Of a stretch of DNA of 64,000 nt, positions 52,944 to 61,590 are shown in pieces. Under the pieces are notes generated by a model. The model did not search any database. It saw nothing but the letters and a program-made list of their open reading frames with translations, and was not told the origin of the DNA. Origin of the DNA: Halomonas salipaludis (lineage in GTDB: Bacteria > Pseudomonadota > Gammaproteobacteria > Pseudomonadales > Halomonadaceae); the NCBI RefSeq assembly GCF_002286975.1, contig NZ_NSKB01000007.1:124001-188000 (forward strand), written 5' to 3'. Both the position numbers and the translations under genes were made by a program. Position 1 is the first letter of the stretch. Each line of letters begins with the position of its first letter.

Positions 52944-54386
52944 ATGCCCCCGACACCGACCATCAAGCGTTCCGCCCCGCGGCAGTCGAACGCCAGCACC
53001 CGCCAGGACCTCGACGCCCAGGCGCTATGGCAGAAGGACAAGGATCACTTCATCCACCCCTTCACCGACTACAGCCGCTTCCACGACGAGGGCTGCGATC
53101 TGATCACCGACAGCGACGGCATCTACGTGGAAGACGTCCACGGCAATCGCTTTATCGACGGCATCGCCGGCCTGTGGTGCGTCAACGTCGGCCACGGCCG
53201 CGCCGAGATCGGCCAGGCCATGGCCGAGCAGGCCACCCGCATGGCCTACTTCTCCACCTTCAACAACCTTTCCAACGCCCCGGCGACGGAGCTGGCCGCC
53301 AAGCTCGCCGAGCTGGCTCCGGCCCACCTCAACCACGTGTTCTTCAGCTGCGGCGGCTCGACGGCCAACGACGCCACCGTTCGCCTGGTCCACTACTACT
53401 TCAATCGCCTGGGCAAGCCCAACAAGAAGCGCATCCTGTCGCGCAACAACGCCTACCACGGCACCACCTACCTGGCGGCGAGCCTGACCGGCATCGAAAG
53501 CAACAACTGGGACTTCGACACCCTGGATCACCTGGTCACCCACCTCAGCGAGGCCAACCTCTACCGCCGCCCCGAGGGCATGAGCGAGGCGGACTACTGC
53601 GATCACCTGGTGGCCGAGCTGGAAGAGCGCATCGCCGAGATCGGCGCCGACAATATCGCCGCCTTTATCGCCGAGCCGATCATGGGCGCCGGAGGGGTGC
53701 TGATGGCGCCGGCGGGCTATCACGCCCGCATCCAGGCGGTGTGCCGCACCCACGACATCCTGTTCATCGCCGACGAGGTGGTCACCGGCTTCGGCCGCCT
53801 GGGCCACTTCTTCGCCTCCGAGGCGGTCTTCGATACCCAGCCGGACATCATCAACTGCGCCAAGGGGCTCTCCTCGGGCTATGCGCCGCTGGGCGCCACC
53901 CTGATCTCCGACGAGCTCTTCGAAGTCCTGGGCACCCCCCAGGGCAAGGGCGGCGTGCTGAGCACCGGTTTCACCTACTCCGGCCATCCGGTGAGCTGTG
54001 CGGCGGCGCTCAAGAACATCGAGATCATCGAGCGCGAGCGGATCTGCGACAACGTCCGCGAGGTGGGTCCCTATCTGGCGCAGCAGCTCAAAACCCTGGC
54101 AGATCACGAGACTGTCGGCGACGTGCGCGGCAGCCACTTTATGCTGGCCATCGAGAACGTCGCCGATAAGGCCACCAAGGAGCTGCTGCCGGTGGAGGCG
54201 CGGGTCGGCGACCGGGTCGCCGCCGAGGCCCAGAAGCGCGGCCTGATCATCCGCCCGGTGGGCCACCTCAACATCATCTCGCCGCCGCTGATCTGGGACC
54301 GCGACACCGTCGACCGGGTGGTGGCCGTCCTCGATGAGGCCTTCACCGCCGTCACGGCGTCCCTCAAGGCCGACGGGTTTATCTGA
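52944..54386 (+). CDS. Class III PLP aminotransferase (putrescine/omega-amino acid type)
   Basis: A 480-residue fold-type I transaminase. Motifs are GIAGLWCVNVGHGR, SCGGSTANDATVRLVHYYF, IADEVVTGFGRLG and the PLP lysine in INCAKGLSSGYAPLGA. The type is omega-amino acid:pyruvate or putrescine:pyruvate (SpuC-like) aminotransferase. The ATG at 52944 has GAGG seven bases upstream; an upstream ATG-like start gives an unsupported 11-residue extension. It leads a polyamine-type operon with two carriers, agmatine deiminase and an HDAC-fold hydrolase, so a diamine or omega-amino acid donor is likely. Confidence 0.88.
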   Translation: MPPTPTIKRSAPRQSNASTRQDLDAQALWQKDKDHFIHPFTDYSRFHDEGCDLITDSDGIYVEDVHGNRFIDGIAGLWCVNVGHGRAEIGQAMAEQATRMAYFSTFNNLSNAPATELAAKLAELAPAHLNHVFFSCGGSTANDATVRLVHYYFNRLGKPNKKRILSRNNAYHGTTYLAASLTGIESNNWDFDTLDHLVTHLSEANLYRRPEGMSEADYCDHLVAELEERIAEIGADNIAAFIAEPIMGAGGVLMAPAGYHARIQAVCRTHDILFIADEVVTGFGRLGHFFASEAVFDTQPDIINCAKGLSSGYAPLGATLISDELFEVLGTPQGKGGVLSTGFTYSGHPVSCAAALKNIEIIERERICDNVREVGPYLAQQLKTLADHETVGDVRGSHFMLAIENVADKATKELLPVEARVGDRVAAEAQKRGLIIRPVGHLNIISPPLIWDRDTVDRVVAVLDEAFTAVTASLKADGFI

Positions 54387-54453
54387 CCCGCTCGGGGGCC
54401 GGGCGACAGGCCCCCACCCTCACAAGACCACAACGATAAATAGAGAGTGTTGT

Positions 54454-55800
54454 ATGGAAAGTTTTGGCGCCTGGAGCCTGCTCCCCACCGCCGTGGTGCT
54501 GGGCATGGCCGTTATCACCCGTCGCACCATCGAGTCGCTGCTGGCCGGGGCCCTGGTGGGCCTGCTGATGATCGACCCCACCACGGTGGTCACCCAGGGT
54601 TCGGATATCCTGCTCAGCGTGCTGGGCAACGACACCGTGACCTGGATCATCCTGGTCTGCGGCCTGTTCGGCAGCCTGATCGCCCTGCTGGTCAAGACCG
54701 GCGGCGTGCTCAGCTTCGGCGACGCCGTCACCAAGCGCATCCATAGCCGCCGCCAGAGCCTGCTGGCCACCTGGGTGCTGGGGCTGGTGATCTTCGTCGA
54801 TGACTACCTCAATGCGCTGACCATCAGCGCCTCGATGAAGAAGATCACCGACCGCTTCCAGGTCTCGCGGGAGAAGCTCGCCTATATCGTCGACTCCACC
54901 GCGGCGCCGATCTGCATCCTGGTGCCCTTCTCCACCTGGGCAGTATTCTTCGCCGGCCTGCTGGAGGAGAACGACGTGTCCGGCAACGGCATGGGCCTCT
55001 ATATCGAAGCCATCCCGTATATGTTCTACGCCTGGGTGGCCGCCGCCGTGGTGCCCCTGGTGGCCATGGGCTGGATTCCCAACTTCGGCCCCATGAAGGC
55101 CGCCGAGGCCCGCGCCGCCGCCGGCCAGCTGATGCCGGACGGCGTCGACGACAACGCCCTGGAGGTGGAGGACGATGGCCGCATGCGCCCGCACCTGCTC
55201 AATTTCCTGCTGCCCATCGCCACCCTGATCTTCTTCACCTGGTACTTCGAGATCGACATCCTGCGCGGCGTCATCGTGGCGCTGGCCGTGACCCTGGTGC
55301 TGATCGCCGTCCAGAAGCTGCTGAGCTTCCACGACACCTTCGACACCGCCCTGGATGGCTTCAAGGCGATGATCATGCCGCTGGGCACCCTGGTGGCCGG
55401 CTTCACCCTCAAGGAGGTCAACGACGTGCTGGGGCTCACCGACTACGTGATCGCCACCGTCCAGCCGCTGATGAGCCCGGGGATGCTGCCGGCGGTGGTC
55501 TTCGTCACCATGGCTTTCCTGGCCTTCGCCACCGGCTCCTTCTGGGGGCTGTTCGCCGTGGCCATGCCCATCGTACTGCCCCTGGCCGCCAGCATGGACA
55601 GCCATATGCCGCTGGTGATCGGCGCGCTGATCTCGGCCAGCGCCTTCGGCAGCCACGCCTGCTTCTACGGCGACTCCACGGTGCTCTCGGCTCAGGGCAG
55701 CGGCTGCACGCCCATGGCCCACGCCCTGACCCAGTTGCCCTATGTGTTGATCTCCGCAGCAATTGCCGCCGGCATCTTTCTGATCGTAGGCCACCTGTGA
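54454..55800 (+). CDS. NhaC-family Na+/H+ antiporter-like carrier 1
   Basis: A 448-residue inner-membrane protein with about twelve hydrophobic segments. Signature stretches are FVDDYLNALTISASMKK, YIVDSTAAPICILVPFSTWA and ATGSFWGLFAVAMPIVLPLA, followed by SASAFGSHACFYGDSTVLSA, all typical of the NhaC family. Some members exchange sodium-coupled organic ions. Because it and its paralogue flank agmatine deiminase, transport of agmatine, a polyamine or a related amine is plausible. The ATG at 54454 gives the family N-terminus. Confidence 0.88.
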   Translation: MESFGAWSLLPTAVVLGMAVITRRTIESLLAGALVGLLMIDPTTVVTQGSDILLSVLGNDTVTWIILVCGLFGSLIALLVKTGGVLSFGDAVTKRIHSRRQSLLATWVLGLVIFVDDYLNALTISASMKKITDRFQVSREKLAYIVDSTAAPICILVPFSTWAVFFAGLLEENDVSGNGMGLYIEAIPYMFYAWVAAAVVPLVAMGWIPNFGPMKAAEARAAAGQLMPDGVDDNALEVEDDGRMRPHLLNFLLPIATLIFFTWYFEIDILRGVIVALAVTLVLIAVQKLLSFHDTFDTALDGFKAMIMPLGTLVAGFTLKEVNDVLGLTDYVIATVQPLMSPGMLPAVVFVTMAFLAFATGSFWGLFAVAMPIVLPLAASMDSHMPLVIGALISASAFGSHACFYGDSTVLSAQGSGCTPMAHALTQLPYVLISAAIAAGIFLIVGHL

Positions 55801-55808
55801 GAACCGTC

Positions 55809-56924
55809 ATGAACCCACCACAGATCGAAAGCCCCAGCGCCGATACCGCCACCCCTGCAACCCTGGGCTTCGCCATGCCCGCCGAGTTCGCCCCCCACGA
55901 CGCCTGCTGGATGCTCTGGCCGCAACGCCCCGACACCTGGCGCTACGGCGCCAAGCCGGCCCAGCAGGCCTTCGCTGCGGTGGCCTGCGCCATCGCCGAG
56001 AGCGAGACGGTGTTCGTCGGCGTCAACGACGACCAGTACGAGAACGCCCGCCACCAGCTGCCCGCCCATATCCGCGTGGTGGAGCTCTCCAGCAACGACG
56101 CCTGGATGCGCGACGTGGGCCCCACCTTCCTGACCCACCCCGACGGCCGTCTGGCGATGGTCGACTGGGAGTTCAATGCCTGGGGCGGCCTCGACGGCGG
56201 GCTCTATTTTCCCTGGGACAAGGACAAGCGCATCCGTACCAAGATTGCCGAGATGCTCGGCATTCCGCGCTTCACCGCACCGATGGTACTGGAGGGCGGG
56301 GCGCTGCACGTCGACGGTGAAGGCACCCTGATCACCACCGAGGAGTGCCTGCTCAACCCCAACCGCAACCCCGGCCTGAACCGCCGGGAAATGGAGCAGC
56401 TGCTCCGCGACTACCTCGGCATCGACAAGGTGATCTGGCTGCCGCGGGGCTGCCACCGCGACGAGACCGATGGGCACGTGGATAACCTGTGCTGCTTCGT
56501 GGCCCCCGGCCAGGTGGCGTTGAGCTGGTGCGACGACGACGCAGACCCCCAGGCCGCCATCTGCCGCGAGGCGCTGGCGGTGCTCGAGGCCGCCAGCGAC
56601 GCCAAGGGCCGACCGTTGAGCGTGCACAAGCTGCCCCAGCCCGGCCCACTGTATATCGCCGAGGACGAGGCCAGCGGCCTGGATCGCCTCGACAGCTCCC
56701 ACCCGCGGCGCCCCGGCGATCGCATGGCCGGCTCCTACGTCAATTTCTATATCGCCAACGCCGCGGTGGTGATGCCGCTGCTCGACCCTGTCCATGACGA
56801 GGAGGCCAAAGCGATCCTCCAGGGACTCTTCCCCGACAAGCGGGTGATCGGCGTGCCAGCCCGAGAGATCCTGCTCGGCGGCGGCAATATCCACTGCATC
56901 ACCCAGCAGCAACCGCGCGTGTGA
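55809..56924 (+). CDS. aguA: Agmatine deiminase
   Basis: A 371-residue enzyme of the guanidino-group-modifying superfamily that converts agmatine to N-carbamoylputrescine and ammonia. Evidence: FAMPAEFAPHDACWMLWPQ and RDVGPTFL near the N-terminus, VLEGGALHVDGEGTL, GCHRDETDGHVDNLC, and the catalytic Cys at about 363 in GGGNIHCITQQQP. These match bacterial AguA. The ATG at 55809 is used; a GTG at 55797 overlapping the previous stop is an equal alternative. There is no aguB-type N-carbamoylputrescine amidase in the window, though the M20 enzyme at 51563 may serve. Confidence 0.92.
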   Translation: MNPPQIESPSADTATPATLGFAMPAEFAPHDACWMLWPQRPDTWRYGAKPAQQAFAAVACAIAESETVFVGVNDDQYENARHQLPAHIRVVELSSNDAWMRDVGPTFLTHPDGRLAMVDWEFNAWGGLDGGLYFPWDKDKRIRTKIAEMLGIPRFTAPMVLEGGALHVDGEGTLITTEECLLNPNRNPGLNRREMEQLLRDYLGIDKVIWLPRGCHRDETDGHVDNLCCFVAPGQVALSWCDDDADPQAAICREALAVLEAASDAKGRPLSVHKLPQPGPLYIAEDEASGLDRLDSSHPRRPGDRMAGSYVNFYIANAAVVMPLLDPVHDEEAKAILQGLFPDKRVIGVPAREILLGGGNIHCITQQQPRV

Positions 56925-57011
56925 GCCTGCGTTATCCCCTTGGGGACAATGCGGGCGACGTCCCAGCGGTGCTACCAATAGCAGATCGCACAACAACAAA
57001 GGTCATCTACC

Positions 57012-58469
57012 ATGTCGCACAATGCTTCGGGCCTGACGGGCCATTCTCAGCGCTTCGGCAGTGCCACCAAGGGCGGCCTGCTGTTTCTCAGCGTCGTGTT
57101 GGTCGCCAGCCTGAGCGGCTTCGCGCTGATCGATAGTGACTATTACGGCCTCTACAGCCTACTGCCTACCACCGTGGTCATCAGCATGGCGCTGCTCACG
57201 CGACGGACGCTGGAAGCGCTGCTGGCCGGGGCACTGAGTGGCTTCATCATGCTGTCGCCCACCACCGCCGTACAGGATATGGCGGCCAGCGGCCTGGGGG
57301 TGATGCAGGACCCGACCATGGGCTGGATCATCCTGGTCTGCGGCTTGCTTGGCAGCCTGATTGGCCTGCTGCAGTTCGCGCGAGGCACGGAGGCGTTCAG
57401 TCGCGCCGCCGGACGCTACTTCACCACGCGTCGCAGCGCGCTGCTGGGCAGTGTCGGGCTCGGTGTGCTGATCTTCATCGATGACTACCTCAACGCCATG
57501 ACCGTCTCGGCGGCGATGAAACGGCTGGCCGACAAGCTTAAGATATCGCGCTCGATGCTGGCCTATATCGTCGACTCGACCGCGGCGCCCATCTGCTTGA
57601 TCATCCCCTTCTCCACCTGGGCAATTTACCTCTCGGGACTGCTGGAAAGCCACGACGTTGCCGACACCGGCCAGGGCTTCAGCTACTACCTGACTCTCAT
57701 CCCCTACCTGTTCTACCCCTGGGTGGCGCTGATCGTGGTGCTGCTGGTCGCTGGCGGACTGATCCCGGCGCTGGGCAAGATGAAGCGTGCCGAGCAGGGC
57801 GACGAAGAGCGGTTGCCCGAGAACAACGAAGAGGAAAATCCCGAGCAGTTCACGCATCGCCCCGCCAGGTTGATCAATTTCCTGCTGCCGATGGCAACGC
57901 TGATCTTCGCCACCTGGTGGTTCGAGATCGACGCACTGATCGGTGTGGCGTTCGCCCTGCTGGTGACCCTTGGTCTGTACGTGGCGCAAGACATGGCACC
58001 GCTCAACCGCCTGTTCGACGAGATCATCAAGGGACTGCAGTTCATGTTGGTGCCGCTGGGCATCGTCTTCGCCGCCTTCATTCTGCAAGACGTCAACGAG
58101 CAGTTGAGTCTGGCCGAGACACTGATCGACTGGGTCATGCCGGTCATGGCGGGTCAGTGGCTGCCAGCAGTGACCTTCGTGATACTCGCCGGCCTCGCCT
58201 TTGCCACCGGCTCCTTCTGGGGTGTCTATGCCATTGCCTTCCCCATCGTGGTTCCGCTGGCGCTCGCCACCGGCGCCTCGCTGCCACTGACCCTAGGCGC
58301 CATGATCTCAGCGGGAGCCTTCGGTTCGCACGCCTGCTTCTTTGGCGACTCCACGGTATTGAGTGCCCGTGGCTGCAGTGTGACACCGCTGCAGCACGCC
58401 CTGACCCAGCTTCCCTATGTCTTGATCGCCGCGGCCTTTAGTGTGCTGCTATTCATCGTCCTGGCCTGA
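57012..58469 (+). CDS. NhaC-family Na+/H+ antiporter-like carrier 2
   Basis: A 485-residue paralogue of the carrier at 54454, with the same signatures: FIDDYLNAMTVSAAMKR, YIVDSTAAPICLIIPFSTWA and SAGAFGSHACFFGDSTVLSA. It has a longer N-terminus and an acidic cytoplasmic loop (EQGDEERLPENNEEENPEQF) in the middle that the first lacks. It follows agmatine deiminase by 87 bp and is 10 bp upstream of the HDAC-like gene. The differing loop suggests separate control or substrate. Confidence 0.87.
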   Translation: MSHNASGLTGHSQRFGSATKGGLLFLSVVLVASLSGFALIDSDYYGLYSLLPTTVVISMALLTRRTLEALLAGALSGFIMLSPTTAVQDMAASGLGVMQDPTMGWIILVCGLLGSLIGLLQFARGTEAFSRAAGRYFTTRRSALLGSVGLGVLIFIDDYLNAMTVSAAMKRLADKLKISRSMLAYIVDSTAAPICLIIPFSTWAIYLSGLLESHDVADTGQGFSYYLTLIPYLFYPWVALIVVLLVAGGLIPALGKMKRAEQGDEERLPENNEEENPEQFTHRPARLINFLLPMATLIFATWWFEIDALIGVAFALLVTLGLYVAQDMAPLNRLFDEIIKGLQFMLVPLGIVFAAFILQDVNEQLSLAETLIDWVMPVMAGQWLPAVTFVILAGLAFATGSFWGVYAIAFPIVVPLALATGASLPLTLGAMISAGAFGSHACFFGDSTVLSARGCSVTPLQHALTQLPYVLIAAAFSVLLFIVLA

Positions 58470-58479
58470 GGAGTTGACC

Positions 58480-59583
58480 ATGCCACGCACCGGGTTTGCC
58501 TTTCATGAACACTGCATGTGGCACGATGCCGGCCCGTGTTCGATCTTCGACGCCCCGGGAGAGTTCGTGCAACCCGCCGCCGCGGCAGAGCATCCAGAGA
58601 CCAAGCGGCGCCTGCGCAACCTGCTGGAGATGAGCGGCCTGATCGATGAGCTGGTCCTGCTCAAGGGTGAACCGGCTAGCGAGGAGGACCTGCTGCGCTT
58701 TCACACCTCCGCCTACCTCGACCGGCTGGCAGGGATGAGCGAGCGCGGTTTCGGTGATGCTGGCGAGTGCGCGCCGCTGCGCAAGGACAGCTACACCATC
58801 GCCCGCCGCTCCACTGGGCAGGCGATGATCGCCATGCAAGCGGTGCTTAGCGGCCGCTGCGACAACGCCTATGCGCTGTGCCGACCACCTGGCCACCACG
58901 CCGAGCGTGACCGGGGCCGGGGCTTCTGCCTGCTGGGCAATATCCCGGTGGCGATCATGGCGATGATGGCGCACCATCCGCTGAGGCGCGTCGCGGTCAT
59001 CGACTGGGACGTGCATCACGGCAATGGCACCCAGCAAGCGTTCTGGGAGCGTGATGATGTATTGGCCATCTCGCTCCATCATGACAACAACTATCCTCAG
59101 GATAGCGGCCACCTCAGCGAGCGCGGCGAGGGTGCCGGATTCGGCTATACCCTCAACGTGCCGCTACCTGCCGGGAGCGGGATCGGTGCCTACCTGGCGG
59201 CCCTCGACGAGGTGGTCATACCGGCCCTCACTCGCTATCGGCCCGAGCTGATCGTGGTAGCCTGCGGCTTCGATGCCAGCGCCATGGACCCTCTCGGCTG
59301 CATGCTGCTCAACAGCGGCGCCTATGCGACCATGACCCAAAAGCTGTTGAGCGCCGCCGAGCGGCTCTGCTCCGGGCGATTGGTCATGGTCCACGAAGGC
59401 GGTTACTCGGAAGGCTATGTTCCGTTTTGTGGCCACGCAGTGATTCAGACACTGGCCGCTAGTCAGACCGAGGCCTACGATCCGATGGACGCTGAAATCG
59501 CCCGCTGGGGGCAACAAACGCTACAGCAACACCAGCAGCCTTGGATCGACCGGGCCGCCGCGCTAGTGGAGGATATTCGCTAG
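58480..59583 (+). CDS. Histone-deacetylase-fold amidohydrolase (acetylpolyamine amidohydrolase-like)
   Basis: A 367-residue Zn-dependent deacetylase-fold enzyme. The general-base histidines are in RPPGHHAERDRG, zinc ligands in IDWDVHHGNGTQQ and CGFDASAMDPLG, and GGYSEGYVP provides the conserved tyrosine. The sequence is of the class II-like bacterial branch. Bacterial members remove acetyl groups from acetylated polyamines or other N-acyl amines; placement next to agmatine deiminase supports this. The ATG at 58480 has GAGGAG upstream and follows the second carrier gene closely. Confidence 0.88.
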   Translation: MPRTGFAFHEHCMWHDAGPCSIFDAPGEFVQPAAAAEHPETKRRLRNLLEMSGLIDELVLLKGEPASEEDLLRFHTSAYLDRLAGMSERGFGDAGECAPLRKDSYTIARRSTGQAMIAMQAVLSGRCDNAYALCRPPGHHAERDRGRGFCLLGNIPVAIMAMMAHHPLRRVAVIDWDVHHGNGTQQAFWERDDVLAISLHHDNNYPQDSGHLSERGEGAGFGYTLNVPLPAGSGIGAYLAALDEVVIPALTRYRPELIVVACGFDASAMDPLGCMLLNSGAYATMTQKLLSAAERLCSGRLVMVHEGGYSEGYVPFCGHAVIQTLAASQTEAYDPMDAEIARWGQQTLQQHQQPWIDRAAALVEDIR

Positions 59584-59605
59584 GCTTCTAACAGGCTGAT
59601 ATGCC

Positions 59606-60403
59606 ATGCACGAGCCCCGTCACGCCGCCAAACCTCCCGCCAGCCTGGCGCCTGTCGCCAAGCTGGCGGGGCTGGTGCGCTCGCCGGATTTTCTCGATGG
59701 GTTGGGGGAGGTACTGGCGGCTTACTTTCCCGGCATCAGCTATGCGGCCTTCCACTTTTCCGCCCAGGGTCGCCCCGCCATCCTGGCACACAATCTCGAT
59801 GCCACGCGCCATCAACGCGTTCTCATACCGTACATAGAACGCATGTATTTGCTCGATCCGATATTCCAGCACTGGGAGCGACACCGTGCCCGTGGCGTGT
59901 GGTCATTGGATGAGCTGGCACCAGCAGGGTTTCGAGACAGCGATTACTTCGCCACCTACTACCGCGAGCTGGGACTGCATGACGAAGCCGGGGCCTTCTT
60001 TCCCCTCACCGAGCAGGACTGCTTGTCGCTCTCCTTCGGTTTCTATCGCCCCTTGGCCACGCCGGCACCCGACGATGTGCTCGCCGTGCTGACCTATCTC
60101 TTCCCCTTGCTGGAATCGCTGATAGGCCAGTTCTGGCTGGCCAGCAGCCTGCACCTTCCCCGCGTCGACGACCAGGCTCCCAGCCAATTGCACGACTTCG
60201 GTCGCGATGTGCTCAGCGACCGTGAGCGCGACGTGGCTTGGTTAATCCTGCGTGGCTACAGCTCACCGGAGATTGCCCGACAGCTGGGCATCACCCAGGG
60301 GACGGTCAAGAACCACCGCAAGCGCCTCTACAGCCGGCTCAACATCAGTAGTCAGGGCGAGCTTTTCCGCCAGTTCATGCTATTCCAGCAGCCCCTCTCC
60401 TGA
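59606..60403 (+). CDS. LuxR-family transcriptional regulator, paralogue of the one at 24600
   Basis: A 265-residue regulator with the HTH LSDRERDVAWLILRGYSSPEIA then LGITQGTVKNHRKRLYSRL at the C-terminus. The N-terminal sensor-like domain shares with 24600 the phrases YLLDPIF, DELAPAGFRDSDYFATYYRE and LGLHDEAG. It begins 22 bp after the HDAC-like gene in the same direction and is the last gene of the polyamine-type operon, so it probably controls it. No Asp receiver. The ligand is unknown. Confidence 0.87.
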   Translation: MHEPRHAAKPPASLAPVAKLAGLVRSPDFLDGLGEVLAAYFPGISYAAFHFSAQGRPAILAHNLDATRHQRVLIPYIERMYLLDPIFQHWERHRARGVWSLDELAPAGFRDSDYFATYYRELGLHDEAGAFFPLTEQDCLSLSFGFYRPLATPAPDDVLAVLTYLFPLLESLIGQFWLASSLHLPRVDDQAPSQLHDFGRDVLSDRERDVAWLILRGYSSPEIARQLGITQGTVKNHRKRLYSRLNISSQGELFRQFMLFQQPLS

Positions 60404-60471
60404 TCCCACATTGCCCCAAGGCTCGACGGCTTCTAGGGTGACGAGGCAAACCATGGAAAAGGAGAGCTGAT

Positions 60472-60750
60472 ATGTACGAGCAAGGAGCCAAAACCGTTGA
60501 GAGGCCCCGCCACACGCCCCGCGGCCTGCTGAGTCTGGCGGCCATCGCCTTGACTGCGCTGGTGCTGGCCGGCTGTGGCACCACCACCGGCGAACGCGCC
60601 GCCAGCGGTGCCGGCGTCGGGGCCGCGGCGGGTGCTGGGGCAGGCGCCGCCACCGGCGGCAGTGCCACCCGCGGCGCAGTGATCGGTGCGGGCGTGGGTG
60701 CCGCCGCCGGGGCGCTGACCGACGAGGAGGATATCGATCTCAGCCAGTAA
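60472..60750 (+). CDS. Glycine-zipper lipoprotein
   Basis: A 92-residue protein with a lipobox (LVLAGC) after a hydrophobic segment that begins at about residue 19, preceded by a rather long basic leader. After the cysteine the sequence is dominated by Gly and Ala (GVGAAAGAGAGAATGGSATR), a pattern of glycine-zipper outer-membrane lipoproteins. AAGGAG is in place. Its role is unknown, though such proteins are common envelope components in this group. It faces the extensin-like gene, which runs toward it. Confidence 0.8.
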   Translation: MYEQGAKTVERPRHTPRGLLSLAAIALTALVLAGCGTTTGERAASGAGVGAAAGAGAGAATGGSATRGAVIGAGVGAAAGALTDEEDIDLSQ

Positions 60751-60763
60751 CCTCGGGTCTCGC

Positions 60764-61462
60764 CTAGCGGCACAGCCGGAAGCCGCGCATGCCGAAATGG
60801 AAGTGATCGGCATGCGCGGCGTTGTAGTCCGGCCCCAGCACGTTGCCGAAGATATCGCAGGCGCCGTCCCGCGCCTCGCGCAGAAACGCCCCCGCCTCGC
60901 CGTCATCGTCCCAGTCGCCTAGCAGCGTGATGCGCCGCCCGTCGGCGAAGCCGAACCCCGCCACGTCGAACGCGTCGGCGCTGGCATGTTCGCTCAGGCG
61001 TCCGTCCTCGCGGCCATAGACGTTGCGGCAGCTGTAGCTGCCGTAGTGCTCGACGCTTGTCACGCGGCTGCCGAACACCTCCTCGGCGGCGGGCTGCAGA
61101 CGCTGGCGCTCGTAGATCACCCAGGCCAGTGCCAGCGAGCAGCTGGCGACGAAGCTGGCGTTGAAGTCGACCCCGCTGCCCTGGACCCGCACCACGTTCG
61201 CAAGCGGGCACCCCGCCACCGGCTCATGGTCGTCCAGCGCGGTATAGGCCAATTCAGCATCCGGTACCGTATTCAGCGCCGCCAGGCAGCCCTGGCGGTC
61301 GTCGGCCAGCTGGCGCAGCTTCCACTTGCTGACCGGCGTCAGCGGGTCATCCACCGCCAGCGGCTCCCAGGGCGCCCAGTGCTGGGGCACCGCTTCCCAC
61401 ACGCGTTGGTGCGCCGCGGACACTGCCACGGCGATAATCAACAACACGATGAACTTGCCCAT
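60764..61462 (-). CDS. Extensin-like C-terminal domain protein
   Basis: A 232-residue protein with an N-terminal hydrophobic helix (FIVLLIIAVAVSAA) that acts as a signal or anchor, followed by a domain with conserved Cys, and YGSYSCRN, SEHASADAFDVAGF and NAAHADHFHFGMRGFRLC, which are the family's signature segments. The histidines resemble the metal site of DD-peptidase-like enzymes. The likely location is the periplasm, with a possible role in cell-wall modification. It is convergent with the lipoprotein gene. Function not established. Confidence 0.87.
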   Translation of the reverse strand: MGKFIVLLIIAVAVSAAHQRVWEAVPQHWAPWEPLAVDDPLTPVSKWKLRQLADDRQGCLAALNTVPDAELAYTALDDHEPVAGCPLANVVRVQGSGVDFNASFVASCSLALAWVIYERQRLQPAAEEVFGSRVTSVEHYGSYSCRNVYGREDGRLSEHASADAFDVAGFGFADGRRITLLGDWDDDGEAGAFLREARDGACDIFGNVLGPDYNAAHADHFHFGMRGFRLCR

Positions 61463-61532
61463 TCACTACCACCGGCGAAAGATTCGCCTCCAGCCTAAGC
61501 GCTGTGCCTCGCCGATGCGATAACCCCGGATA

Positions 61533-61562
61533 GCAGCAGGCCGCCCGAGGGCGGCCTGCTGC
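61533..61562. terminator. Strong GC-rich hairpin between the TAXI and extensin-like genes
   Basis: A perfect 13-bp stem (GCAGCAGGCCGCC with GGCGGCCTGCTGC) with a CGAG loop sits 29 bp after the TAXI gene stop, in the minus-strand direction. No T tract follows on either side. Confidence 0.55.
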
Positions 61563-61590
61563 GGGTGGCACGGTGCGATCGAGCCAACGC

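Noticed and set aside
53025-54266. A 413-residue open frame on the minus strand
   Set aside because: Antisense to the aminotransferase, whose PLP motifs are intact; the antisense product has no recognisable feature.
54379-55794. A 471-residue open frame on the minus strand
   Set aside because: Antisense to the NhaC-type carrier, with a His/Gln/Gly/Asp-rich translation and no domain. It is a shadow of a membrane protein gene in GC-rich DNA.
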